NCBI GenBank assembly: GCA_028386065.3
Contig: JAKUCV010004478.1
Location: 5,712-69,711, forward strand
From: Turnera subulata
Taxonomy: Eukaryota > Streptophyta > Magnoliopsida > Malpighiales > Passifloraceae
Length of the DNA stretch: 64,000 nt
Direction of reading: 5' to 3'
Shown: positions 25,680 to 37,388 of the stretch, piece by piece
How positions within the stretch are numbered: the first letter of the stretch is position 1
Layout: every line of letters begins with the position of its first letter
Made by a program: the position numbers and the translations under genes
The notes under the pieces: generated by a model
The model's database searches: none
Seen by the model: the letters and a program-made list of their open reading frames with translations, nothing else
Told to the model about the DNA's origin: nothing

Positions 25680-28600
25680 ATGGATTCCTACGAATCAACC
25701 GTACCCGAGGATCAGCAAGCCGCCCACTCCTCCTCCGCCGCCGCCGCCGCGGCCACCAACAACAGCGATCACGGCTGGCAGAAGGTCACCTACGCCAAGC
25801 GCCAGCGGAAGAAGAAGCCGGCCGCTGAATCCGCCGGAGCTGTGTCGGCCAACGGATTCCCCTCCTCCTCCGTCGCCGACAACCCGAACGTGTTCCGGTC
25901 GCTGGAGCTGCAGTCCGAGGACCGCCGCCGCAGGATCCAGGAGTCGCAGAAGGCGGCAAATGCTGCCGCCGCGGCCGCCTCCGATAGCAGGGCGAGGTCG
26001 AGGCATCGCCGATCTGACGACGAGGAGGACGAGGACGACGACGAGGATAGCGACGGGGCGAAGGATGGCGAGAAGGTGGAGGAGGAGAAGAAGGTGAAGA
26101 AGCAGAAGAAGCCGAAGAAGCCGAAGGTCAGTGTGGCTGAAGCCGCCGCGAAGATTGACGCGTCGGATCTCGCGGCATTTCTGGCGGATGTTTCGGTGAG
26201 TGGTTGTCACTGATTTTGGTTTTGTTTTTTTATGTGTTTGGTCCGATTTGGAGTGGCATTTTGTTTGCTTATTTGTTTGTGTGTGCTTTTGCCTTTGTTG
26301 TGTAGGGTTCTTATGAAGGGCAGCAGGAGATACAGTTGATGAGGTTTGCGGATTATTTCGGGAGGGCGTTTTCGGGTGTGACTTCGGCTCAATTTCCCTG
26401 GGTGAAGATGTTCAGGGAGAACCCAATCTCCAAACTTGCTGATGTGAGTCTTTTGCTTTCTGATCGGTAATTGATTTGTGTGGATTTAGACATTTTGAAG
26501 CTTCATTTTGATTCGAGCTTAATTCATATAGTCTTCTTTTTAGTGTTTTTCTGATGAACTTTGTCTTCTTTGAGAAAATGTACTCTGCTGGATGCGTGGA
26601 GAGCGGAATTGGTAGCAAGTTTGTTTTTGACATTATTGATCTTTATTTAATTCCTTGGTGTAGAATTTTTTACCATTCACTGTACTTCTTCTTTTTATCC
26701 ATCTGAATTCTCGTCATCCCATATTCATTTCAGTCACATGTATGCTTATATGTGGTATGGTAGATTGACTAGGCATTTCTAGCTGTTAACGTGAGGTATT
26801 GTCTTTTGTTTCCAACAGAGCCCTATTTCTCATATTTCCGATGATGTTTATAAGACATCAATAGATTGGATTAACCAAAGATCTATTCCTGCACTTGGTT
26901 CCTTTGTTCTATGGTCTTTGGACGCCATCCTGGCCGATCTGGCCAGTCAGCAACCTGGTTCTAAGGGCGCCAAAAAGGGTACACAGCCAGCATCGTCCAA
27001 ATCTCAGGTAACTTTCTGAAGAAAAAATACCGTCTATTTCCAACAAAACAAACCAAATGTGGTTTGTGTGCCTTTCAGACTCTCAGTTGCAATTACATTC
27101 TGGCTATGGTTTTATTTTTTACTAGTAAGCGCTGATGTGTCTGCAACATTTTTGTAGATGGTATATGCACAGTCATTTTTTGAGCTTATGCAAAATTAGC
27201 CCTATTCTTTTGTCTATTCTCATCGATTTTTCTACATGTTCAAGAGCCCTCATAAGTACAAAGTGCAAAATTTAACATTCTCATGGAGTGCACATGCTTG
27301 GATTCAGTCTGTGCCATTGTGAAATGTTTTACTTCTCTAATAATTTTTATGTATGTCTGTTTATTCTCATGACAACAATGTTTATTGGGTAGAATAGTAA
27401 TTTTAGCATATGGAAGGAGGAGTGCTTGGATAGTTTTGGTACATCTACCTTTTTCCTTCTTGACAATCAGATTCATTTGGCCTTGAATACATGCTTTATA
27501 TTCTCTCATCTCAGAATATCAGCATATGCCATCTACTTGCATTTTCTAGGTTCAGATAGCGTTTTACTTCCGACTTTGTGCTTACTGCTTTATCTACATT
27601 CATGGTTTTATATGTATTTCATCTTTGTAGGTTGTTGATTATTAATTATATCTCAGTTCAGGTTGACATATTGTTAAATGACAGGTGGCAATCTTTGTGG
27701 CTTTGGCAATGGTGTTGCGGCGGAAACCTGATGCATTGGTTAGTGTATTACCGACATTGAGGGAAACTTCCAAGTATCAGGGGCAAGACAAACTGCCAGT
27801 GATTGCATGGATGATAGCACAGGTCTGTGAACAACGAAAACAGATCAGCAGTTCAGTGTGTTAGTGTGACTACCTTTTGTCAGCCTATCTCTCCGTCTGT
27901 TCATCACAAGTATGCCAATGTTTTTTTGTAGGCATCTCAAGGGGATTTGGCTGTAGGTTTATATGCATGGTCGCAAAATCTCTTGCCTGTAGTGAGTGCC
28001 AAAAGTTCTAACCCACAGTCCAGGGATATCATTTTGCAGCTTGTGGAGAAGTATGCGAACTTTTTGGTTCTTTTCTCACTATTGCTTCTCTGTTAACTGC
28101 TATAACTTATTAAGGTTTTGTATTTCTTTCCTTGCAGAATTTTGTCTGGCCCCAAGGCCCGGACAATTTTAGTAAATGGTGCTGTTAGAAAGGGAGAGCG
28201 CTTAATTCCACCTCCTGCTCTTGAGATACTGCTGCGAGTTACCTTCCCTGCATCATCAGCTAGAGTAAAGGTAGAAATTGTCTATGATTGTGAAAACTGG
28301 TACTTGTATATGGATTCAGTGCTCTTTTTTTTTTTATGCTAATGGATTCAGTGCTCTTAATTCATTTTTTTTTGGATGTGGGATTTTTCACAGGCTACTG
28401 AGAGGTTTGAAGCTGTGTATCCCACCCTGAAAGAGGTGGCTCTTGCTGGCGCTACAGCAAGCAAAGCAATGAAACAAGTAGCACAGCAGATGCTGACTTT
28501 TGCTTTTAAAGCAGCAGGAGAGAGTAAGAAACTTGAATTAGTTTACCTTTTCCATTGTATTACAATATTCCTGATGTAATTTGGAAAAAGATATAGGCCT

Positions 28601-29424
28601 TCAAGTTAGGTTGATATACGAACTATTCTTGTACAGAAACTCCTGAGTTATCCAAGGAAGCAGCTGGTATTTCCATCTGGTGTTTTACCCAAAATGCAGA
28701 ATGCTACAAGCAGTGGGTAAGTTCTCTGTTTAATTATTCTATCCTGATAGATATTTTTATCTTTCTTTTTTGGGGCCACTTGTCAAATCTCCTTAATCTG
28801 CTTGTTAACCATATACAGGATAAGGTTTATGAGGATAATCTAGAAGCTAGTGTTGTTGTTCTTAAGAGGCTCTCTGAAGAGTGGAAGGAGCTCTCTGTGA
28901 AGCTGGCTCCTGTTGATCCTCTGAGGGAAACTCTTAAGAAGTTTAGGCAGAAGGTAATCTCCTTAATCTTTTCAGCATTTGCACTTAATTAGGTGATGCT
29001 AATGCAATTTCTGTTAGAAGCAGTGCTTTACCATCACATACGCCTATCTATAACTGATCTGTTTGGTATAATAAAAGCTAATCTGTTTTCTTGTGTAATG
29101 TATTATAACTTCATAGTTATCTAGAAGCAAAACATTGTGTGTCTAACTTTTGGTTTTCATTTTGGCATATAGAATGAGAAAGCACTGGAGAGTGGCGTAG
29201 ATGGTGCTCGCCAATCACTCTTCAAGGATGCAGACAAGTACTGTAAGATTTTATTGGGCAAGTTATCACGGGGCCATGGCTGCTTGAAGGGTATGGCCTT
29301 TGCTGTCGTTGCCTTAGCTGTTGGTGCTGTGGTTATGTCCCCGAACATGGAGTCATTGGACTGGGACAAACTATCTGTATTTGTTAACTCGCAGCTCGCT
29401 CAGCTCTCTCAGCTCTCCAAGTGA
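25680..29424 (+). CDS. TMEM214-like membrane protein (DUF2359 family)
   Basis: Ten exons join in frame: 25680-26195, 26306-26443, 26819-27007, 27685-27822, 27932-28050, 28138-28270, 28394-28523, 28637-28716, 28819-28953 and 29173-29424. They give 609 residues, close to the usual length of the plant family. The N-terminus is low-complexity: polyalanine (19-25), a basic patch RQRKKK (41-46), an acidic run (113-124) and a lysine-rich stretch. The globular body starts near ADVSGSYEGQQEIQLM. One hydrophobic segment, GMAFAVVALAVGAVVMS near 565-581, close to the C-terminus is a probable membrane anchor. Animal TMEM214 is an ER membrane protein; plant function is not established. The 3' end faces NdhL tail to tail at 664 bp. 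The intron between exons 6 and 7 carries a tiny poly(A) insertion. Confidence 0.88.
28310..28358 (-). mobile_element. Ultra-short poly(A) insertion inside a TMEM214-like intron
   Basis: The 17-base string atggattcagtgctctt occurs at 28310-28326 and again, identical, at 28342-28358. Only tttttttttatgcta lies between. Read on the minus strand, this is a six-base body followed by nine A's, flanked by a perfect target-site duplication. Confidence 0.7.
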
Positions 29425-30088
29425 GATGCTTTTATGCCAGCAACAGTTGGTGCGAAGCACCACCGCTTTGTCTTTAGAAGACTAGTTTTCGTCAATTTTG
29501 TAACTTTATTTCTGAAGAGAAGAGAAAGGGAAAGAATTTTCAGTTTGACAGCTTTTAGAAATCCGATATGGATGTTCACACATTGGCAATGAATCCGTAG
29601 GAAGTCACATCATTGAGAAATGCTAGCTGCGAATAGAATAAAGGTGGGGGAGATGGTTTGATATCCAATTTCAGGTGCATCTTATCATTACTGGTTCTTA
29701 TATTGATAGACTATCCTTATATTCGACAAAGTAGTTTCAAATCAATCAATATTAAAATATCTGAGAGAACTCGATCTTTAGCTAGAGCTGTTACCCTGTC
29801 TAGCAAACACAACTTACTCTGGCAAGTCCTTACGTTTCCTAACGTTTTGGGCATATCCATTGCTTTCGTGCCTAGAGAATGATTGAAACTAAAAATGCAT
29901 CTGTTTGCTTGAATTTGACGGAAATTTACTTATATTTCGAGATCTTTCTATTTCCATTTTCTGGGTGATTGCTTCCAGGAACAACAAATTGGCGGAGCTG
30001 CAGAAATTTTAGCTTAGAAGTGTTTTGATAACAGGTCATGCTAGCACATAAAATATACAAGTAAAGCTTGAAGAGCCCAACTCAATTC
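29425..30088. other. Tail-to-tail intergenic interval
   Basis: This holds the 3' flanks of the TMEM214-like gene (plus strand) and NdhL (minus strand). No ORF, repeat or RNA gene is apparent. The two transcripts end toward each other and their 3' UTRs may approach or overlap. Confidence 0.5.
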
Positions 30089-31144
30089 CTATACATTGTC
30101 ATAATCTTCAGGTGTAGCCCAGGGATACTTGAGATAGCCGTTTTTAACTTTTGAAAGGTCAGGCTTTGACCATGGATACTTCATGGTTGGATCCCTGGGA
30201 AATTTCCTGAAGTTCAAAAACGGTGCCCAAAGCAATATCCTGCAGATGGGGAAAATAATCTAATCGTGTTACTTGGAAATGAAAAGTATATATTATAAAC
30301 CAAACTAACACAGAATATTTGAAGATGTAAGAGGCGTCTTTCAGTTATTTTACAAAAGTCACGCATATTCCAAAAATTAGAACATTTTATCTCCTGTTAA
30401 ATGTGGTGTTTAGTACGTGGTAAAAGTGCAAACACCAACTTACCCTGGAAAGAACAGGAAGACAAACATAAACTGCGTGTACATCTCCAGGAGTTTTCGC
30501 TTGTACAATCTTATCCTAACCCAGTTCATGATGATTGGCTGCCATTCGATCAGAAAAACAAATGACTCACACAATAAAGTAGGATCTTCATTAACAGGAA
30601 ATAAGGAGGTTGAACAGCAGAACGGATTAAGGAAGAAAGTAAAGAAAAATTCACTCACCGGCATCAGGATGAAGTACCAGAAAGCTATAATTGCTGATTG
30701 TATCAAAACCGAAGAGAGGTCTTCCGGGTTATTTACTCCTGTAAGTGCAAATGCTGGCTGCTCAACCTGAAGCAATTTTGTTTTCTCGAAATTCAACTAC
30801 AATAAATGTAACCTGAATTCCATGTTAAAAAAAAAGAAAAGGGATGCCTGCCTTACACTAGCCAATAGCGCACCAAGTTGAATTGCCATACTGAACTTGT
30901 TTACATGATTGCTGTCTTCAGGTTTTGTGCTGATGCTTGCAACTTTCTGATAAAATTAGTATACCTTTAGACAAAATTTGAGTAACTAAGATCTCACTGG
31001 AAAAGAATAAAAGGACGAATTAATTACCTTGGCAAGCTTGTTCTTGGATAGTTTTAGTTCACATGAAATGGGGAGGGGAGTTCTTTTGCAGGGAGAGAGA
31101 GAAGGCAAAGCCTTTGGGATTTGGCAGGTGAAAGAGCAGCTCAT
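30089..31144 (-). CDS. ndhL: NAD(P)H-quinone oxidoreductase subunit L, chloroplastic (NdhL/CRR23)
   Basis: Five exons on the minus strand join in frame: 31144-31028, 30946-30857, 30766-30659, 30538-30444 and 30239-30089. They give 186 residues. The first exon, starting MSCSFTCQIPKALPS, is serine- and basic-rich with few acids, as expected for a chloroplast transit peptide. The mature part has a hydrophobic span in VLIQSAIIAFWYFILMP and a second in MYTQFMFVFLFFPGILLWAP. The conserved C-terminal phrase NFRKFPRDPTMKYPW is followed by YPWATPEDYDNV. NdhL is a nuclear-encoded membrane subunit of the thylakoid NDH complex, which drives cyclic electron flow around photosystem I. The start lies 782 bp from the ARM-repeat gene start on the other strand, so the two promoters are head to head. 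Length fits known NdhL proteins. Confidence 0.93.
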
Positions 31145-31926
31145 GTTAGAGGTATACTGTTAAGTTTCCTTATCTGTCAAATTGGCCAGTTTCATGGCAC
31201 AGAGTGCATGTTAGTCTCAACTCTCGATAGCTAGAAAGGAAGGAAATAGAAGAAAAATAGTAGGTGTCAGTTTATAAAATTCCAAATATTTAGTGCATTC
31301 AAGGCCACAGAAAAAACACGGTTTAGGATGAAATTGTCTAGTAGGATATGGGAGGTCCTTTTCTCGTCCTTGGACCATCCATCCTGAGTTCTAACCCTTG
31401 CATTTTTTTTTGAACTGAAGTCGATTCTTATTACTCAAATGCATCGGGGGAACCCCTTTGCAAAAGGTTATCCTAACCCTTGCATGACACTTGGAAAAAG
31501 TTTTGATTATCATTATGCTATATTCCAAGGCCAGTCTAGAAACTTGCAGGCTTAAAAGTCAGCCCAAGAAGTTAAAACGGGTCCTTGACTAAGGCCTTTT
31601 GTCTTCCTGGTCCAATTCCTTTCATCTTCTCTGCCCACAGACCGGCCAACTGTCTGGTAAGTGTTAAACAACCCATAAGAAGTTCGAAAATGAGGAGGCA
31701 AATCCAGACAATCATTAAGAACAAAAAGATCATCACTTCAGTTCTACTACTAGAAGTCTAGAACCCTGTCATTCAAAGCCAAAACTCCAAAATCCTTGAG
31801 ATTATTTATGAGAAGAAGCCAGAAAACCAGAAAACGGCAAATACCCCCAATTAGATACACCACCATAAACCCTCTCTTCCAAAACCATTAAAACCCATCA
31901 TTTCATCTTCATTTCCTGGGCTGTAT
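31145..31926. promoter_or_regulatory. Head-to-head promoter region of ndhL and the ARM-repeat gene
   Basis: 782 bp separate the two start codons, so both promoters and leaders lie here. A LINE-tail insertion of about 70 bp sits in the middle (31391-31485). I cannot assign a clear TATA box to either gene. Confidence 0.6.
31391..31485 (-). mobile_element. 5'-truncated LINE tail with 13-bp target duplication
   Basis: The sequence ctaacccttgcat is duplicated at 31391-31403 and 31473-31485. The roughly 69-bp insert between them, read on the minus strand, ends cgacttcagttc followed by A's, a poly(A)-terminated 3' end of the kind plant LINEs leave. Only the extreme 3' part was copied. It sits between the ndhL and ARM-repeat promoters. 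Confidence 0.75.
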
Positions 31927-34900
31927 ATGATGACCTCAGCTTACTCCAACATCAAGCTCCCTTATCTCCAAAACGCAATCCTAAACATCCATGCAGAAGT
32001 TTACTCTTGCTCGGTTAAACCCACAAAGCCTAGGAGGAGAAAACCTCGTAAAGTTTCTTCCTTTAGTGTCTTTACCGCCCCCCAATTTGGTCTTTTTGAT
32101 GGTTCAAATGCCATCTCCAAGCCTAGCTCATACCTCGTCGGTACAGTTCTCACAAAGGCCTCCGGTGATGATAATGAAGCAGTTTCTGCCACTCCACAAC
32201 AGCTGTCCAGTGTAATCTTTCATTTGTTCCTCGTTTTTTTGTTTTCCCTATAATGGTTGTGTTAATTGAGAAATGGGTTCGTTTGAATAGGATTAACGAA
32301 GAAAATTGTATTCTTTTTCTACCTGGTTGTCACGAGAATGCTTTATTGAGATTGGTATATATTCTCTCTTCAATTTGTTTCAGAACAGCGAAGAATCAAA
32401 TCATGGGTCATCTAGTATCGGCGAAAGTTATGTGCCGTTGTTTGTTCGGATGCTGGGTCTTGACAATGATCCATCCGATAGAGAACAAGCCATAGTGACG
32501 CTATGGCAATATTCACAAGAAGGGAGGAAGTGCATTGATAATATCATGCAGTTTCAGGGTTGCATCAATCTCATCGTCAACCTTCTTCAATCTGAGTCTA
32601 CTTCTGCATCTGAAGCAGCTGCCGGGCTTCTACGATCGATATCATCTATAAATTCGTACAGGGATGTGGTTGCAGAAAGTGGAGCTATAGAGGAGATAAC
32701 TGCTCTGCTGAGACAGCCTTCCTTGGCTACTCAGGTATAGGAGAGCTATCTCATCATTGGAAAATGCTAGCCAGTGTATTTTCGGGTGTTGGAAAGTTGA
32801 AGTATTTATTCCTGCAGGTGAAGGAGCAAAGCATTTGTACCCTGTGGAACTTGTCTGCAGATCAGAAACTCGGACAGAAAATTGCAAACAGTTATATTCT
32901 GCCATTACTGGTTAAATCCCTGGATGATGAAGAGATGAATGTGAAAGAAGCAGCAGGAGGGGTTCTGTCCAATTTGGCATTGACTCACTCGAACCACTCC
33001 ATCATGGTTGAAGCAGGAGTTATTCCTAAATTGGTGAGAGTTACGCAGGCATTAAGTAGACATTGCTGGTTTCAAGTTTAATTCACAATTGCATGTCGTC
33101 ACCATTTGAAATGTGGACTTTGCATTTGTGAAAAAATCTCCTGCAAATAAAACTTTCTATGGATTTTATCAGCCTCTGTGTTTTGACCTTTATCTCATAC
33201 ATTTTATTGGATTTATCAGCCAATTTGGCATTGACTTGCTCTAATATTTAATGCAGGCAGCGTTCTTGACTGCTGGATTTAAACCCGAAGCTAAAGTTAT
33301 CTGGAAGGAAGCATTAAACACTCTAGTAGAACTTGCTAAGAATGAATACTACAGAATTCTTATAATAGAAGAAGGTTTGATTCCAGTGCCGCTGATTGGT
33401 GCTGCTGCCTATAAATCTTTCACTCCGAATTTGAAGTCATGGCCTACTTTCCCTGATGGCACAGAGATTGAACGTTCTGACTACTATGATGCGCCTTCAA
33501 AGTATGGCGCTAATAAAGTGCTCCTAGGATTGAGTATGAAGAATAAGAACATAGATGAAGCCAAGGAGAAAGCAATAATTGGACGAGCAAGGCAGGCACG
33601 TCTTGCTCGCTTTGGGCTTATAGAGCCGAAACTGTCTCAAGCAGAACTGTCCAATGACCAATTTATACTTTTGCCATGGGTTGATGGTGCTGCCAGATTG
33701 GTTTTGATTCTTGGACTTGAAGATGAGTTGGCCATAAAAAGAGCTGCAGAGGCAATTGCTAATGCCGCGATCAATGAACACATGCGGAAGTCATTCAAGG
33801 AAGCTGGAGCAATAAAGAATTTGGTTCCACTATTGGGTCACAGAAATGATGCTATCAAATTTGCTGTCATTGGGGCTTTGGAAAAGTTGTCTATCAGGTG
33901 CTGTTTATGTTCTTTTGCTTCAAACTCTTTACATGCCGCAGTACTGTAGTACACAAGCATTTTTACTGTCAAACGATTATGTTAGTTCATACAAGCGACA
34001 AGATCAAGGTGGACACTCATTGTTGCTTGTAAACGTTCATCTAAGTGGAATTTTGTTGTAACTCGTGAAGCCTAAACTCAAGTTCCGAGTCTTCTTTTCC
34101 AAGATTAGTTTCAGATTAAGTGCCAATGTTGCATTCTTGACGTTTGGCAACATTATGCTGATTTTTTTTCATTGTGTTTGCAGCTACAGTAATTGTCAGA
34201 TTATTGAGTCTCAAGGCGTAATGTCTCCATTGATCAACATCTTAAAGAACTCAGAAACACCTGAAAACATGATGGAAAAGGTTAAATTGATTCTTCTTCT
34301 TTTTCTCTTCCAGGATTTATTATAGTTTCTTTTTTTTTTTGTTCATTTTCTTTTTCAGACATCTCACATTGGTGCAATGCAGGCTTTGAATTTACTAGCC
34401 CGAATCTTGGACCCTGACAAAGAAATGAGGTCAAAAGTAAGAATCATCTTTCGCGGCACTGCCAAAGCTTATGTTTCTCTATTTGCCTGATTTGTTATGG
34501 CAAGTCTTTGTTTTGACAAATGGCTTATTTTATGGTAGTTTTATGATGGACCTGTTAATGGATTTAAAGATAAGTTGGATGCTGCAAGAACTCCTGATTC
34601 TTCTAATGGGTCAAGTACAGGAAGCCAAACCTCACTTTCAGAAGCAAATACCACCAGGTAATTTTCTGTAGCTTTGATGTTCTTGCAGCTTCAGCTTTTA
34701 TTTCTGTTCTCTTTAACGTGCCTTCCTTTTAGGTAATTAATTTTGATGGTGCTGTACAGTGCGCAGCATTAGGTCACTTGCTATTTGTTGGTCAATGTAC
34801 GCTTGACCATGTACTTGATAATGCATCCTTATCTGTGTAATACTGTCCAACATGAAGAAGTGATAACCAAATGAAATCCAGCAGATACGTGGACCCAAAT

Positions 34901-36803
34901 ACATGCCATGTTAGCTGTACTGGACATTATTTAAGTGTTACTGGCTAAACTTTAACTGTAAAATCATAGATGCTGTTCTTGACAGCAAATTATTTTGATT
35001 TGAAAATATTTGGAGATGACTGTAGCATGCTTTCCTGTCAAACTAAGCGTCGGTGTTGTGCCTAAATAATGAAAGGAAATATATATGGACTTGAAGCGTT
35101 TTTAACAATGTGATGTGGTTGAGCCTTTTATGTCTGCATTGTAAAAAAATATGGTATAGACATATGTATCACGTTTTACAAGCCTTAACTCCTTAATCTT
35201 TCTTATTTGCAAACTGTTTTTTTTGCTGTGTAGTGGTTTAATAGTTCAGGGGGACTTGAGGATGCTTCCCTTACTGATATTTACAGAAAAATGTAACCAC
35301 TTCCACTCACATTTCTATTCTTCCCATAGTACTTTGATGGTCCAAATGGCCATCTGGTTCTAAAGATATAGTTCACCCTTAGCGGCGTCTTTGCTGGATG
35401 CTAAATTGCAACGTGGTGTTCCATCTTCTGTTTTATGATTTGCAATTCACCATTGAGAAGCATAGTTTCTTTCAGGATTATTTTCTATTATTTGGTTTAG
35501 TAATTGCTTACTACTGAGGAAAGTAAGACTTGCATTAACATCCTGCAAATCCACTTACTGCAGGCAAGAGGTGCTGGACTCTGATGTCGCCTCTCGCCTT
35601 GTTGAGATGCTGAAGCACTCATCTCCAAGTTTACAAACAAAAGCAGCTTCTATCCTTGAGTACATGGCAATTATTGATTCTGACATGGACACCATCATGT
35701 CAGTAAATATTGAATCTGGCTTGGATGCTGTTTTCCAACAAAAGATATTGAGTGGTATGGAAGATTATTCTCTTTAATGCTAGAGTTAAATTTCATATGC
35801 ATTTGTTTGATTTAGTGAAACCCAAGTTGGACCGCATGAGTATTTATCAACATGTTGTTTGTTTGGGATTGATCCATGATGCTTATGCTGAATCGAGTTG
35901 TAGCTTTTTCGAATGGAGGATAACCAAAATATATTGCTGGATAGAAAAAATTCGCAAAAAAAATCTTTGATATGTATATATGGTTTAGTAATACCTCTTA
36001 AAGTATGAAGTTCCCCTTGTTGAGAGTTACAATTGGCACTCACAGTGTATTGAATTTGACAGTCTCTCTCCCTGACTAGCAGCATAAGTATTCTGTGTTG
36101 CTGCATGCCACATCTTTATATGTATAATCATACGTATACATTCTTTTAATATTGGACAGGATCAGAATCTGACGATGAAAATCAGCAGCCAGAAATATAT
36201 GCTCTTCAGATTGAAGCAGGAATGGCAACATCTGCAGCATCAAGATTACTCACAAAGCTTCTTGATTCAGACAAGTTTCGCAGCAACATAAACTCCGCTC
36301 ATTTTACTGAACTGCTCCGTAAAATCCTAAAGTCAAACATTCCTCTCCAGTATAAAGATTGGGTGGCAGCTGCCCTAGTTAAACTTGGATATGTATATGG
36401 TGAAACTCGTCCCAACCTAGAACTGGAGAGTCCTATACCCACAGAAGTAACTCTGTACGAGACAATCCCAAGACTAATAGAGCAGCTCAGGTCATCTTTC
36501 TCTCCAGAAGCACAGGAGGCTGCAGTTGTTGAGCTGAACAGAATAATCTCCAAGGGAGTCCTGGATGCCGCCCGGGAGGTTGCTTCTGCAGAGGGATTAG
36601 TTCCTTTGGTGAAGATAATAGAAGGTGGTAACGAGAGGGCAGTGGAGGCAGCCTTGTCAATACTGTATAACCTGAGCATGGACAACGAGAATCACTCGGT
36701 GATTCTCGCTTCCGGGGTGGTGCCAGCTTTGAGGAGAATCGTTATATCCGAGAGGCCGCAATGGAAACGAGCACTGCATTTACTGAGAACCTTACCTTCA
36801 TGA
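31927..36803 (+). CDS. Armadillo-repeat protein, probably plastid-targeted (At1g23180-like)
   Basis: Nine exons join in frame: 31927-32211, 32384-32734, 32818-33033, 33257-33897, 34184-34280, 34383-34436, 34539-34657, 35564-35754 and 36160-36803. They give 865 residues. The first roughly 60 residues are basic and serine-rich with almost no acids (for example KPTKPRRRKPRKVSS), consistent with a plastid transit peptide. From about residue 105 onward there are repeated ARM-type helices, including CINLIVNLLQSES, KEAAGGVLSNLA and the C-terminal AVEAALSILYNLSMDN. A charged, non-repeat insertion lies in exon 4 around DEAKEKAIIGRARQARLARFG. ARM proteins are scaffolds; no enzymatic motif is seen and the function is unknown. 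The stop codon is followed after two bases by a 51-base C run. Confidence 0.85.
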
Positions 36804-36804
36804 G

Positions 36805-36856
<52 letters not shown>

Positions 36857-37388
36857 TGAAATGGGCAGAGTTATGCATGAGGCAGTATGCAGCTGAGTAT
36901 ACATGTAGGAAATGCCGGTCAATTTTGCTCCCTTTTGTGAATAAGAACATGCAATATCGATGTATGAATCCTTCCATCATGTAACCGGCCCTTGGCTGTA
37001 TACTTTTCTGATTACCTCCAATGCTTAGTAGGACTAATAATGTGTTAGATGTCATGCTTGATGATTTTGCCTCTTGCTTTTTTGTCTTAACGGCATTTTT
37101 AGTTTTAGCCTTTTAGGGATTGGAGGGCCAAGGCCCATATCATTGATGAGCCCAATGACTGGCTCTGTCAAGGCCCGGTTGTCAGTTCTGCCTTTTTGTT
37201 GGCCCATTATATCCTCACCTCGTAGACGCATGGTCGTTTTCATTCTTTAACCTTTCATAAAACGGGAGAGATATTTGGGCGAGAGATATTTCCACTCAAG
37301 CTCACTCCCTTCCTCGGCTAGCAAAGAGACTGACAAGTACTAATATCAAGAGTAAAAAGTTTTATGAGCAAAAGAGCACATACAAAAC
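36804..37388. other. Intergenic interval with homopolymer, ARM gene to CRR3
   Basis: The 3' flank of the ARM-repeat gene begins with the C homopolymer. The remainder is ordinary A/T-rich sequence leading into the CRR3 leader. The glycine-rich minus-strand frames here are just the complement of the C run. Confidence 0.5.
36806..36856. repeat. 51-base uninterrupted poly(C) run
   Basis: Directly after the ARM-repeat stop codon (36801-36803) come GA and then 51 consecutive C's, with no interruption. On the complementary strand this is poly(G). The exact length is likely unreliable because such runs are hard to amplify and sequence. Confidence 0.9.

Noticed and set aside
25695..26210. 171-codon minus-strand frame, leucine- and glycine-rich
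   Set aside because: Antisense of the GC-rich low-complexity first exon of the TMEM214-like gene.
36692..37055. Two minus-strand frames with long polyglycine
   Set aside because: They exist only because the complement of the 51-base C run has no stop codons; the flanks show no coding character.
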